Source: CAZLMW01 sp964560875
Lineage (GTDB): Bacteria > Myxococcota_A > UBA9042
Reading direction: 5' to 3'
Length of the DNA stretch: 14,576 bases
Assembly: GCA_964560875.1 (NCBI GenBank)
Contig: CAZLMW010000166.1
Location: 1 to 14,576, forward strand
Both the position numbers and the translations under genes were made by a program. The notes under the pieces are model-generated. The model saw only the letters and a list, made by a program, of their open reading frames with translations, did not search any database and had not been told where the DNA came from. Numbering within the stretch: the first letter of the stretch is position 1; each line of letters opens with the position of its first letter. Below are positions 1 to 8,807 of this stretch, in pieces.

Positions 1-38
1 CGGCCTTGATCGAGAAGCTGCTGACCGAAGCGCGTTGA
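1..38 (+). CDS. 3' end of an unidentified gene (partial)
   Basis: The frame starting at base 3 reads ALIEKLLTEAR and then TGA at 36-38. The amphipathic, charged helix-like tail and GC-rich codon choice fit the C-terminus of a real protein, but only 11 residues are visible and no family can be named. It runs toward the minus-strand gene that ends at 65, so the two are convergent, with 26 bases between the stops. I see no obvious terminator in that gap. Confidence 0.4.
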   Translation, partial: ALIEKLLTEAR

Positions 39-64
39 ACGGCGGGTGCTCGAGCTGAGAGCGC

Positions 65-1187
65 CTACTTCTCCCCAATTCTGCCGACAAGATCGGCCGG
101 ATCGACGGCTTTGCCGAGGGCGGCGCGCAGGAACGGGATCGTCAATGCATCGGTGTCTGCATCGGCGAATGAGCGCGCGGTAGCTGCGACGGTGGCGATG
201 AGATCGGGCTGAACAACGCGCAGAATCGGCACGGTCAGCAACAACCTGTCGGCCAAAGACCGACGGTATTCCGGCGCGAAATGACCGCTGACGGCGTCGC
301 GAATGGCGTTGTGCACGCGTTCGTCCGTCTCGTCGCCGTCAAACTCGATGTCGAGCAGCGCGTCTTCGCTTTTCTTGCGAATCGTAAACACGTCTTCAAC
401 CAGCCAGCTTTCGAAGCAACGGTGCTCGAGCAACCGGGGGCCGTCGACGAGATCGGTGTCGGGACACTCGGGTACATCGATATTGGTGGCGTCTACCGGC
501 GAGACATCGCGCAAGAGTCGTCGGCACAACCCCGTGTCGCCATCGATGAACGCTTCAGCAGCCGCGGCGATCTCGAATCCCCAGCGCAGGCGGCCGGAGG
601 CAAGCGACTCGTCGACCTTGGCAACCTCGCCGCGGAATCGCCCGCGAAGGTCGTCGCAGAGCGTACGCATCCGAGTCAGTGACGGGCGCGCTATGTAACT
701 CACGCTCTCCAACCCGCGGGTCACCGACAAGATCCCGAGCAACGCAAACGAGCCGTCGCGCTCGTCGACCCCGCCCCAAACCGCGACCTGTGTGCCCGTT
801 CCGTCAAACGATGAGCAGAAGCTGGGTGGAGCATCTTGCGCGGTGGCCAGCTTGACCCCGACACGCAACGGCTCGGGCTTTTTCTCGAGCAAACCGCGCT
901 GCCGGGCCCGAAACAGAACCTTCTTGGCGACCTTGCGCGTCTCTTTGTCCGCGACGTGGTCTTTGAGCAGCTCGACCAGCTTGAACATGCTGCGCGCTTC
1001 GGCCTCGAGGACCAGCGCCATGAGCACGTCGCGCTTGATCTCGCGGCCCTCGAAAACAGCTGGGATAAGAGGCACTTCACCGCTCAGCAACGCCAGGGAC
1101 AAGGCCACTTCGAGCGAGCGGGATTCGGGTGCGCGCCCGGTCGACAACCAACCGCGGGCTTCTTTCGTGGCGGAACTCTTGGGCATT

Positions 1188-1198
<11 letters not shown>
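65..1198 (-). CDS. conserved-looking hypothetical protein downstream of gltX
   Basis: This is a 377-residue soluble-looking protein with no signal peptide or membrane segment. I do not recognise a named family. An N-terminal helical part contains a basic run around DKETRKVAKKVLFRARQRG (about residues 97-115). A middle part around FDGTGTQVAVWGGVDERDG looks beta-rich, and the rest is mixed helical with Cys and Asp-rich stretches. The basic helix followed by a 'DGxG' strand faintly recalls uncharacterised HEAT-like proteins of Deltaproteobacteria; this is only a memory-level resemblance. I chose the ATG at 1198, which overlaps the end of gltX by 11 nt. A second ATG at 1186 lies one base after the gltX TGA and is also possible. 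Neither start has a strong Shine-Dalgarno, so translation is probably coupled to gltX. The open frame extends upstream to 1312, but that part shadows the gltX C-terminus. It is the last gene of the minus-strand operon. Confidence 0.8.
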
Positions 1199-2786
<1,588 letters not shown>

Positions 2787-2853
2787 GGAATGCTCTCGGG
2801 TTTGGCCGCGATCTCAAGCGGCGCCGGAGGGTGCAGAAGGGCGGCTCTTGCGG

Positions 2854-3522
2854 TCAAGCCGTCGCGCTTCGAGGGTCGGCCTGGGCCCCCTGGAGCATCG
2901 CCCCGAGCAGCTCGCGGTGGCCACCTGTCATCGCAGGTCGCGGTGAACGGACGAGCGATTCAAGCGCTTCCCGCGCCGCGTCGAGATCGTCATTGACCAG
3001 GCATGTCCACGGAACTCCCCGGTCGCTCTCGGCGATCACCCGCGCCAACTCAACGCGCGCGGTCTTCAAGCGGCGGCGCAATGTCTGCTCCGATTCGCTC
3101 TTGCGACGAACCAGGCGATCGACGAGCGCATGCCACGTTGGCGGCACCACAAAAATCAGCTGGGTGCGCGATTCGAAGGCGCGGTAGATCGCCTCGGCGC
3201 CTTGAATATCAACGTCGAAGAGCACATCGCGACCGGCGGCGAGCATGTCGGTGATCGCGGCACGCGACGTGCCGTAGAGGTTGCCGTGAACCTCCGCCCA
3301 TTCGACGAACGCGCCGTCTTGGACCATCGCCTCAAAGCGCGCGCGCTCCACGAAGCTGTAGTCCACGCCGTCTCGCTCGCCATCGCGGCGCGGGCGCGTG
3401 GTGTGACTGACGCTGAATCCACGCCGGGTCGGATCGGCGCCGATTAGGGCCCGAGCGAGCGTGGTCTTGCCGGATCCGGACGGACCGACAAGCACGATCA
3501 AGCGGCCATCTGAGGCGTTCAC
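2854..3522 (-). CDS. gmk: guanylate kinase
   Basis: Guanylate kinase phosphorylates GMP (and dGMP) to GDP with ATP, an essential cytosolic step of purine nucleotide synthesis. The P-loop GPSGSGKT lies at residues 13-20. The GMP-binding segment SVSHTTRPRRDGERDGVDYSFV follows at about 37-58, then the family hallmarks VEWAEVHGNLYGTS and DVDIQGAEAI. The lid and core helices with RRKSESEQTLRRRL complete the fold. At 222 residues it carries a C-terminal tail of about 20 residues beyond the usual length, with no recognised motif. The start is GTG at 3522, supported by a GGAG six bases upstream that lies inside the last codons of yicC. The yicC stop is only three bases away, so the pair is almost certainly cotranscribed, as in many bacteria. 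Confidence 0.97.
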   Translation of the reverse strand: MNASDGRLIVLVGPSGSGKTTLARALIGADPTRRGFSVSHTTRPRRDGERDGVDYSFVERARFEAMVQDGAFVEWAEVHGNLYGTSRAAITDMLAAGRDVLFDVDIQGAEAIYRAFESRTQLIFVVPPTWHALVDRLVRRKSESEQTLRRRLKTARVELARVIAESDRGVPWTCLVNDDLDAAREALESLVRSPRPAMTGGHRELLGAMLQGAQADPRSATA

Positions 3523-3525
3523 GCG

Positions 3526-4407
3526 TTACTCCAGGTTGAGCACCTGTTCGCGCAACTTTTCGACCTCAACCTTGGCGGCGACGACGTATTCGGTGATCGC
3601 GAGGGTGCTGGACTTGCTGCCGATCGTATTGAATTCGCGCAGGATCTCCTGGGCGAGAAAGCCGAGCTTGCGACCGGGCGAACTCTCATCGGCCAGCGCG
3701 CTGCCGAACGCGTCGAGGTGGCCCCGCAGGCGCACGATCTCCTCGGTCACGTCCATCCGATCGACGATGTGCACGAGCTCTTGTTCGAGGCGGCCCGAAT
3801 CGGTGCTGGCGCCGACGGCCCGAACCGCAGCTTCGACACGTTCCCGGATCGACTCGCGGCGCTGCTCCATGATGCCGTCGGTCAACGCGGAGATCGACGA
3901 TGTGATCTGTGTGAGCGCCTCGACGCGGCCACGGAGATCGGCGGCCAGCCGTTCGCCCTCGCCAAGCCGCGTGTTGATCAAGTCGGCGACGGCATCGTCG
4001 AACGTGGCGATCGCGAGCTCTTTGTTCGCCTTGAGCAGCTGGTGCGATGGAGCCGACTCGATCACACCGGGCTGGCCGGCTACATCGACGCACGTAACGG
4101 TGACGGGGAGCTTCAACATCGCGCCGATTTGTCCGAGCGCATCGTGATAGGCACGCGCTCTTTGCAAATCCACGGTCAATGCACTCGCCGCTGCGAGGGC
4201 TCGGACGGTCACGCGCACGTCGATGTGGCCGCGGCTGACGTGTTCACGCAGGCGACCGATCAACTTGTTTTCCAGCGCAGGCACACCGGTTGATGGCCGA
4301 AACCGCGCATCGAGGTGGCGGTGATTCACGCTGCGCGCTTCGACGCGGACGGTGATGTCGCCGTCGGTTTTTTCAGCGGCGCCGTAGCCGGTCATCGACT
4401 GGGGCAC
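3526..4407 (-). CDS. yicC: YicC/YloC family endoribonuclease
   Basis: This is a member of the YicC/YloC family of RNA-processing proteins; the E. coli member is a stress-linked endoribonuclease. The N-terminal signature SMTGYG sits at residues 4-9. It is followed by the VEARSVNHRHLDARFR segment and the typical REHVSRGHIDVRVTV stretch. The C-terminal DUF1732 region is complete: DRMDVTEEIVRLRGHLDAF, then GRKLGFLAQEILREFNTIGSKS near the end. The length of 293 residues is normal. The start is GTG at 4407, which shares its base with the TAG of the upstream lipoprotein (TAGTG). A GGAG eight bases upstream supports GTG over the ATG at 4395, which would be about 20 bases from it. The next gene is gmk, the classic partner of yicC. 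Confidence 0.95.
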   Translation of the reverse strand: MPQSMTGYGAAEKTDGDITVRVEARSVNHRHLDARFRPSTGVPALENKLIGRLREHVSRGHIDVRVTVRALAAASALTVDLQRARAYHDALGQIGAMLKLPVTVTCVDVAGQPGVIESAPSHQLLKANKELAIATFDDAVADLINTRLGEGERLAADLRGRVEALTQITSSISALTDGIMEQRRESIRERVEAAVRAVGASTDSGRLEQELVHIVDRMDVTEEIVRLRGHLDAFGSALADESSPGRKLGFLAQEILREFNTIGSKSSTLAITEYVVAAKVEVEKLREQVLNLE

Positions 4408-5456
4408 TACTTCTTCTCCGCGGCGGGTTTCTTGGCGGGTCCGGCGGCGCCGGGACCATCGAAGTCACTCACCTCGATGGCGTCGGGCAGCTTCTTGGTT
4501 CCGGTCAGGCTCATCTGTTCGCGAACCGTGTTCTGCAGCTGCCGCAGCGTCTCCGCGCGGCGGCCGTTGACGAAGAAGGTGGGCGTGCCATCGACATCGG
4601 CGTCCGCGCCCTGGTTGTAGTCGCGTTTGACCGCCGCCTTCGCCTCTTTGGACAGCGCCTGTTTGACGAACTTCTTCATGTCGAGGCCGATCTTCTTGGC
4701 GTATTTCTGCACCTCTTCCCACTTCAAGGCCGGCGCGTTGGCGAAAAGCGCATCGTGCATCGGCCAGAACTTGCCCTGTTGCTGAGCGGCCCAGGCGGCC
4801 ATGGCGGCGCCCTCTGCGTGCGGATGGGAGGCCTTGAGCGGGTAGTGTTTGTAGTACAGGGCGAAGCCGTAGTGGGCCTGCAATTGCTTGAGCGGCTTGG
4901 CGGACTTGCGACAGAACGGGCACTCGAAGTCGCTGAAGATCAGCACCTTGACCTTGGCGTTGTCCGGCCCGAGGCGCGGTGCCCCATCCGTATCGACGTC
5001 GACGATGGTGTTGACGCGCTCGATCTCGCGCAGCAGCAGCTTGACGATCTTGCGCTTGCCGTAGCCCTGCTGAAGCTTGTGGGTGATGAAGCGTGTGAGT
5101 CGAAACGCGAGGGCGCAGTCGCCTGCCTCGAGCGATTGCCGAAAGCTGCGGGGTTTGCCGCACGGGTCGAACTGGTCTTCGATGATCTGCGCGAGCACCT
5201 TCACCTCGGACTCGTCGAGATCCTTGCGGTCGACGCCTTTGGGCAGCAGCAGCTTGGCCTTTGGCGCGGGCTTGGGGTCTTTCTTGGCCGTCTTCGGGTC
5301 GGCGGCCGTTTTGCCGGACTTATCGGCGCTCTTTTCGCCGATTGCACCGGGTTTGGTGTCGTCGGCGCGCGCGGATTTGCTGGACTGGGCGTGCTTGCAG
5401 CCGGTCATCGCGAGCGCCGTGCAGAAAACGATCGCCAGGAGGTAGCGGTGGCTCAT
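4407..5456 (-). CDS. DsbA-family thioredoxin-fold lipoprotein with extra helical Cys domain
   Basis: This is a 349-residue exported lipoprotein. The signal is MSHRYLLAIVFCTALAMTGC with the lipobox cysteine at residue 20. A Lys/Ala/Pro-rich linker follows (about 22-70), as in many envelope-tethered proteins. Residues about 75-150 form a helical segment with Cys99 and Cys114 and a motif like PCGKPRSFRQSLEAGDC. Its layout recalls CcmH-type or similar Cys-pair domains; this is inference. The DsbA-like domain starts near 168, with the redox motif CPFC at 179-182 and the cis-Pro loop GTPTFFVNG at 290-298. It probably performs thiol-disulfide exchange at the cell envelope. A Pro/Lys-rich tail ends the protein. 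The ATG at 5456 has AGAGG six bases upstream. The open frame continues to 5993, but there it only shadows the intergenic region and folK. It is the first gene of the yicC-gmk-gltX operon. Confidence 0.9.
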   Translation of the reverse strand: MSHRYLLAIVFCTALAMTGCKHAQSSKSARADDTKPGAIGEKSADKSGKTAADPKTAKKDPKPAPKAKLLLPKGVDRKDLDESEVKVLAQIIEDQFDPCGKPRSFRQSLEAGDCALAFRLTRFITHKLQQGYGKRKIVKLLLREIERVNTIVDVDTDGAPRLGPDNAKVKVLIFSDFECPFCRKSAKPLKQLQAHYGFALYYKHYPLKASHPHAEGAAMAAWAAQQQGKFWPMHDALFANAPALKWEEVQKYAKKIGLDMKKFVKQALSKEAKAAVKRDYNQGADADVDGTPTFFVNGRRAETLRQLQNTVREQMSLTGTKKLPDAIEVSDFDGPGAAGPAKKPAAEKK

Positions 5457-5613
5457 CGGGTGCCTCTCGGGTCGAGGTGCAGGGCCGCCGACTATGCGAC
5501 TGGCCATGCACGAGGGCAAGGGCGGACCGTTGCGCGCCATCGCACCGGTGTCCATCATTGGCGCGTTGTCCGTCATCGACCGGGTCGTCCCCGGTGCCCT
5601 GATGGTTTGCCAC

Positions 5614-5636
5614 GCCCCGTCTTTGGGGCCTTGGAG
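5614..5636 (+). promoter_or_regulatory. small hairpin and Shine-Dalgarno that fix the folK start
   Basis: A five-base-pair stem, GCCCC (5614-5618) with GGGGC (5625-5629) around the loop GTCTTT, sits directly before a GGAG (5633-5636). That GGAG is six bases from the GTG at 5643. The spacing makes GTG 5643 the folK start rather than any position in the long upstream open frame. The hairpin could tune access to the ribosome site or be chance in GC-rich DNA. It lies in the 186-base region between the divergent lipoprotein gene (start 5456) and folK, where promoters for both must lie. I cannot pick out convincing -35/-10 boxes there. Confidence 0.5.
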
Positions 5637-5642
5637 CGCATC

Positions 5643-6725
5643 GTGTCGCGCGTGATTATCGGACTTGGCGCCAACCTGGCCGACCCGACCAACGGGTTGG
5701 AGGTCGCGTGGCATGCCGTGACTCATGAGCTCGGGCTCAAGCACGCGCGGCGCAGCAAGGTCGTGGCGTCGGAGCCCGCTGAACATGCCACGGGGCCGCA
5801 ATTCGCCAATGCCGTGGGCTGCGGAAACACCGAAATGAGCGCGGCCGAATGCCTCGCGCGGCTGCAGACGGTAGAAGACGCCTTTGGTCGCGACCGGAAG
5901 CATGAAGGGCATCACGGCCCGCGTCCGCTTGACCTCGACCTGCTCGATTACGGCGGCGCGATGATGACGACACCCGACCTGACGTTGCCGCATCCGCGCC
6001 TGCAGCGGCGTCCCTTCGTGCTCGCTCCGCTAGCCGAGTTGCTGCCGAACTGGCGACATCCGAAGACCGGAAAGACCATCGCAAACATGTTGGCCGTCGT
6101 CGCGATGCTGATGTGCGCAGCCTGCCACCACGAACCGGTGCCGGCTTCGCCATTCACCCCGATCGCCGCAAGCACAGCGCCCAAACCCCTGGCCATGCGT
6201 GTCGCGGACGCGGGCGATACGGCGACGCTCAACCGTCTCTTCGATGCCCTTGCCGCGTACGAAGGCGAGAAATTCGTGGCCGATGCGATGCTCACCGCAG
6301 CGGTCCGGATCGACGACGACGCCCTTCAAAACGCCGCGGGTGCCCGGGTCCTGGCCGCCCATGCCGTGTATCGAACGGTCCAGGCCCGCCGCCTCGGGGC
6401 GCGATTCGCCGACGTCCGGCAGCTCGTCGACAGGATGTTCCGGGCCCGGCCCAAGGCGCCTGAAACCCGGTTCGCGTTGGCCTATTTGCGATGGATTCTC
6501 GTCGCAGACGGCAACGGCGGCATCCACGGCAAGGGGATCGATCGCGCTGTGGTTCGTGACCTGGCGGCCAACCTCGGCGCGCTTGCAACCAAGCACAAGA
6601 CCTTCGACGGCCCCGGCGACTTCGACCGGCACCGGATCGCGCGCGAGTTCGAGGCGGTCCAGCGCTTCCTGACAACACCCACGCGCGCGTCTGCGGCAGC
6701 TACTTCGGCGACGGCTTCCCTGTAG
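5643..6725 (+). CDS. folK: HPPK (FolK) with in-frame C-terminal lipoprotein-like extension
   Basis: Residues 1-148 are 2-amino-4-hydroxy-6-hydroxymethyldihydropteridine pyrophosphokinase, which transfers pyrophosphate from ATP to the pterin alcohol in folate synthesis. Visible hallmarks are IIGLGANLADP at the start, QFANAVG (53-59), the magnesium-binding GPRPLDLDLLDYG with Asp97 and Asp99, and LPHPRLQRRPFVLAPLAEL (115-133). HPPK normally ends soon after the WRHPKTGKT segment. Here no stop occurs. The frame runs on through MLAVVAMLMCAACHHEP, which looks like a lipoprotein signal with lipobox, into about 200 helical residues (for example RPKAPETRFALAYLRWILVADG, TPR-like in flavour). The total is 360 residues against about 160 for HPPK. 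The GTG start has a GGAG six bases upstream. It is either a fusion or two nested in-frame genes. It stands alone on the plus strand and overlaps the convergent amidohydrolase gene by 26 bp. Confidence 0.88.
   Translation: MSRVIIGLGANLADPTNGLEVAWHAVTHELGLKHARRSKVVASEPAEHATGPQFANAVGCGNTEMSAAECLARLQTVEDAFGRDRKHEGHHGPRPLDLDLLDYGGAMMTTPDLTLPHPRLQRRPFVLAPLAELLPNWRHPKTGKTIANMLAVVAMLMCAACHHEPVPASPFTPIAASTAPKPLAMRVADAGDTATLNRLFDALAAYEGEKFVADAMLTAAVRIDDDALQNAAGARVLAAHAVYRTVQARRLGARFADVRQLVDRMFRARPKAPETRFALAYLRWILVADGNGGIHGKGIDRAVVRDLAANLGALATKHKTFDGPGDFDRHRIAREFEAVQRFLTTPTRASAAATSATASL
6087..6725 (+). CDS. possible separate lipoprotein translated from an internal start in the folK frame
   Basis: Starting at ATG 6087 (residue 149 of the long frame) gives a 212-residue protein that begins with a hydrophobic stretch ending in LMCAAC. 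A Pro/Ala/Ser-rich linker follows, then helices. This matches the plan of the other lipoproteins in the window. A GGAAAG at 6069-6074 is a weak ribosome site 12 bases upstream. The signal lacks the usual positive N-terminus unless translation begins further up, for instance at TTG 6039, which would add Arg/Lys-bearing HPPK residues. The helical part has no recognised domain. This entry is the alternative reading of the same DNA, not an additional gene beyond doubt. Confidence 0.35.
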   Translation: MLAVVAMLMCAACHHEPVPASPFTPIAASTAPKPLAMRVADAGDTATLNRLFDALAAYEGEKFVADAMLTAAVRIDDDALQNAAGARVLAAHAVYRTVQARRLGARFADVRQLVDRMFRARPKAPETRFALAYLRWILVADGNGGIHGKGIDRAVVRDLAANLGALATKHKTFDGPGDFDRHRIAREFEAVQRFLTTPTRASAAATSATASL

Positions 6726-8031
6726 CGGGCTGCTTTCCAGCGGCTTTTCCGACAGGCGTCGGGGCCGGTTTGGCTTCGACGACGCGCCCCAGCAGTTTGA
6801 GCGCGTTGCCGCGATAGACCTTGTCGAGAACCGCGGCAGGTAGGTTGATCGCGTCGACCTTCCAACGCCCCTGGATCGGACTGGGGTGGTCGATCTGGCG
6901 GCTTTTGCCCTCGAGATAGCGGAAGTGCGCGTCGAAGAATGGCCGCACATCGGCGTCGGTCGGCATCTCGGCACCGTTGCTCCCGAGCATCAGGTAGTCG
7001 TCAGCGATGCCGATGTCTGTGCCGAAAACGATGCGGTCTTGGTGGTCGATGAAGAACTGGCGCATCTTCGCGGGGTCGTGGCGGCCGAACTCGCCGACTC
7101 GTGCCGCGATATCGATGTTCACGTTCGGCAGGCGTTTGAGCATGCGGCCGACGCGATCGGGATCTTCTCCCGCGTTGCCGAAGTGCACGGCGACGAAGGT
7201 TGTCTTGGGGTTGGCGGCGTACATCCTCTCGGCGGCGTCGAGCAGCTCCGTCCAGGAAGGCACCTCCTCGCCGTGATAGGACCAGCTCGGGTGCACGCTT
7301 AGCTCGTCCCAGCGCTCGTTTTTCTTGTCGAGCGGCTGCCAAAACGCCTTCGGATCGGCGACATGGATCGCGACCGGCAGCTTCCACCGCGCGGCTTCTT
7401 GCCAGAGCGGCCCAAGGCGCGGATCGTCCACCGCCACGAGCTTTCCGGCCTCGTCGGTTGCGCCCAGTCCGAGCGCCTTGCTGATCTTCAGGCCCTTGTA
7501 CCCCAGTCGGGTGACCGCGAAACGCAGCCGTGCGACCTCTCGTTTGGACCACTCTTTGCCGCAACATCCACGCCAATCCACGTTGGCGAAGTTGACGATC
7601 TTGCCCGGCAGCGCGTTGGCCAGGGCGAGCGCATACTTCCAGCCGACGCCGCCATTTCGGCCGGATCCGCCGCTCAGATTGATGATCATGCCCACGGCGT
7701 TGGCATCCATGTGCCGGGCGATGCGTTTGACGCCGGTGATCGACAGGTGACCATGAAAGTCCACGATGATCGGCGGCTTGTAACCCGGACGATGCCAAGG
7801 CGCGGAAGTCACCGTGGCAGGGTTCGGTGCCGGCGCATGCTCGACGGCTGATGCGACAACCGGCGCGGCCATGGGGGCCTTTGCCTGGGCAGGCGCAGGC
7901 TCAGCGGTGGGCTGGGGCGCAGTGGCAGCTTGCCGTGACGCCTGCTGGGAGACGTCCGACGACGACTTCTTGGAACAGGCCGCTGCCGCTATGAACAGCG
8001 CCGCGACAACAACGAGAGCTCTGAAGTTCAC
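6700..8031 (-). CDS. lipoprotein of the amidohydrolase (metal-dependent hydrolase) family
   Basis: This is a 443-residue exported protein. The signal ends in FIAAAAC with the lipid-attachment Cys19, then an Ala/Pro/Gln-rich linker to about residue 80. The catalytic TIM barrel of the amidohydrolase-2 type follows. The metal-binding DFHGHL gives His93 and His95, a Lys lies in GLKISK (about 182), PVAIHVADP gives His223, FVAVHFGN gives His283, and VFGTDIG gives Asp339. This is the full set expected for a metal-dependent hydrolase or decarboxylase of that family; the substrate cannot be told. The C-terminus is Pro/Lys-rich. The start is GTG at 8031, with only a weak ribosome site, nine bases after the CoA-transferase stop, so the two are probably cotranscribed. 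Its 3' end overlaps the convergent folK fusion by 26 bp. Confidence 0.9.
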   Translation of the reverse strand: MNFRALVVVAALFIAAAACSKKSSSDVSQQASRQAATAPQPTAEPAPAQAKAPMAAPVVASAVEHAPAPNPATVTSAPWHRPGYKPPIIVDFHGHLSITGVKRIARHMDANAVGMIINLSGGSGRNGGVGWKYALALANALPGKIVNFANVDWRGCCGKEWSKREVARLRFAVTRLGYKGLKISKALGLGATDEAGKLVAVDDPRLGPLWQEAARWKLPVAIHVADPKAFWQPLDKKNERWDELSVHPSWSYHGEEVPSWTELLDAAERMYAANPKTTFVAVHFGNAGEDPDRVGRMLKRLPNVNIDIAARVGEFGRHDPAKMRQFFIDHQDRIVFGTDIGIADDYLMLGSNGAEMPTDADVRPFFDAHFRYLEGKSRQIDHPSPIQGRWKVDAINLPAAVLDKVYRGNALKLLGRVVEAKPAPTPVGKAAGKQPATGKPSPK

Positions 8032-8040
8032 AACCGGTCG

Positions 8041-8739
8041 CTACGGGCGAGTTCGCACCGTGCGCTGTTCGATCGGCTTGCGGTGGCCGACGCCCTCGAA
8101 GATTCGCTGCACGTAGATGCCTGGGGTGTGGATTTGGTCGGGATCGAGCTCGCCGATGTCCACGAGCTGCTCGACCTCGGCGATCGTGATTTTGCCCGCT
8201 GCGGCCATCATCGGCCCGAAGTTGCGCGCGGTCTTGCGGAACACGAGGTTGCCCCAGCGGTCGCCCTTCCACGCTTTGACGAACGCGAAATCGGCGCGAA
8301 GAGCCGTCTCCAGCACGCACATGCGACCGTCGATCTCTCGCGTCTCTTTGCCCTCGCAGACGGTCGTCCCGTAGCCCGTCGGTGTGAAAAACGCGGGGAT
8401 TCCGGCGCCACCGGCGCGAATTCGTTCGGCGAGCGTGCCCTGGGGGTTGAGCTCAACGTCGAGCTCGCCACCGAGAAACTGGCGCTCGAACTCTTTGTTT
8501 TCGCCGACATAGCTGCTGACCATCTTGCGCACCTGGCGGCTCTGCAGGAGCACGCCGAGGCCGTCGTCGGTCACCCCAGCGTTGTTGCTGATGATCGTCA
8601 GGCCGGACGTGCCTTTTTCGCGCAGTGCGGCGATCAGGTTCTCGGGGTTGCCGCACAGGCCGAAGCCCGAACTCATGATCGTCGCGCCCTCAAAAACATC
8701 ATCGAGCGCGGCGGTCGCGTTGTCATAGACCTTGTTCAT
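8041..8739 (-). CDS. scoA: 3-oxoacid CoA-transferase subunit A
   Basis: This is the A subunit of a family I CoA-transferase of the succinyl-CoA:3-ketoacid (SCOT) type, which moves CoA between succinate and acetoacetate in ketone-body or short-chain acid use. The signature SGFGLCGNPENLI lies at 24-36. It is followed by the strongly conserved SSYVGENKEFERQ (75-87) and ELNPQGTLAERIRAGGAGIP (96-115). The 232-residue length is normal for the free A subunit. I chose ATG 8739 because a GGAG lies six bases upstream and the family starts MNKVY-like; the frame opens 13 codons earlier. The catalytic glutamate of this enzyme is on subunit B, and no scoB is next to it. The downstream neighbour is an amidohydrolase lipoprotein, so B must be encoded elsewhere or the gene is an orphan. 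Confidence 0.94.
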   Translation of the reverse strand: MNKVYDNATAALDDVFEGATIMSSGFGLCGNPENLIAALREKGTSGLTIISNNAGVTDDGLGVLLQSRQVRKMVSSYVGENKEFERQFLGGELDVELNPQGTLAERIRAGGAGIPAFFTPTGYGTTVCEGKETREIDGRMCVLETALRADFAFVKAWKGDRWGNLVFRKTARNFGPMMAAAGKITIAEVEQLVDIGELDPDQIHTPGIYVQRIFEGVGHRKPIEQRTVRTRP

Positions 8740-8768
8740 GTTCGGCTCCGAAATCTCGACGACCCCAT

Positions 8769-8789
8769 CGCCCGACACGAGGCCGGGCG
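8769..8789. repeat. short inverted repeat between lipoprotein gene and scoA
   Basis: CGCCCG (8769-8774) pairs with CGGGCG (8784-8789) around a nine-base loop in the 68-base gap before scoA. It lacks a T-tract on the minus strand. It could be a weak attenuating hairpin or simply GC-rich chance. Confidence 0.25.
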
Positions 8790-8807
8790 TTCACAGGGTG
8801 CGCAGCT

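Noticed and set aside
4755..5642. Upstream part of the long plus-strand frame that ends in folK
   Set aside because: It is antisense to the DsbA-like lipoprotein gene and the intergenic region. HPPK motifs start only at the GTG at 5643, which has its own Shine-Dalgarno.
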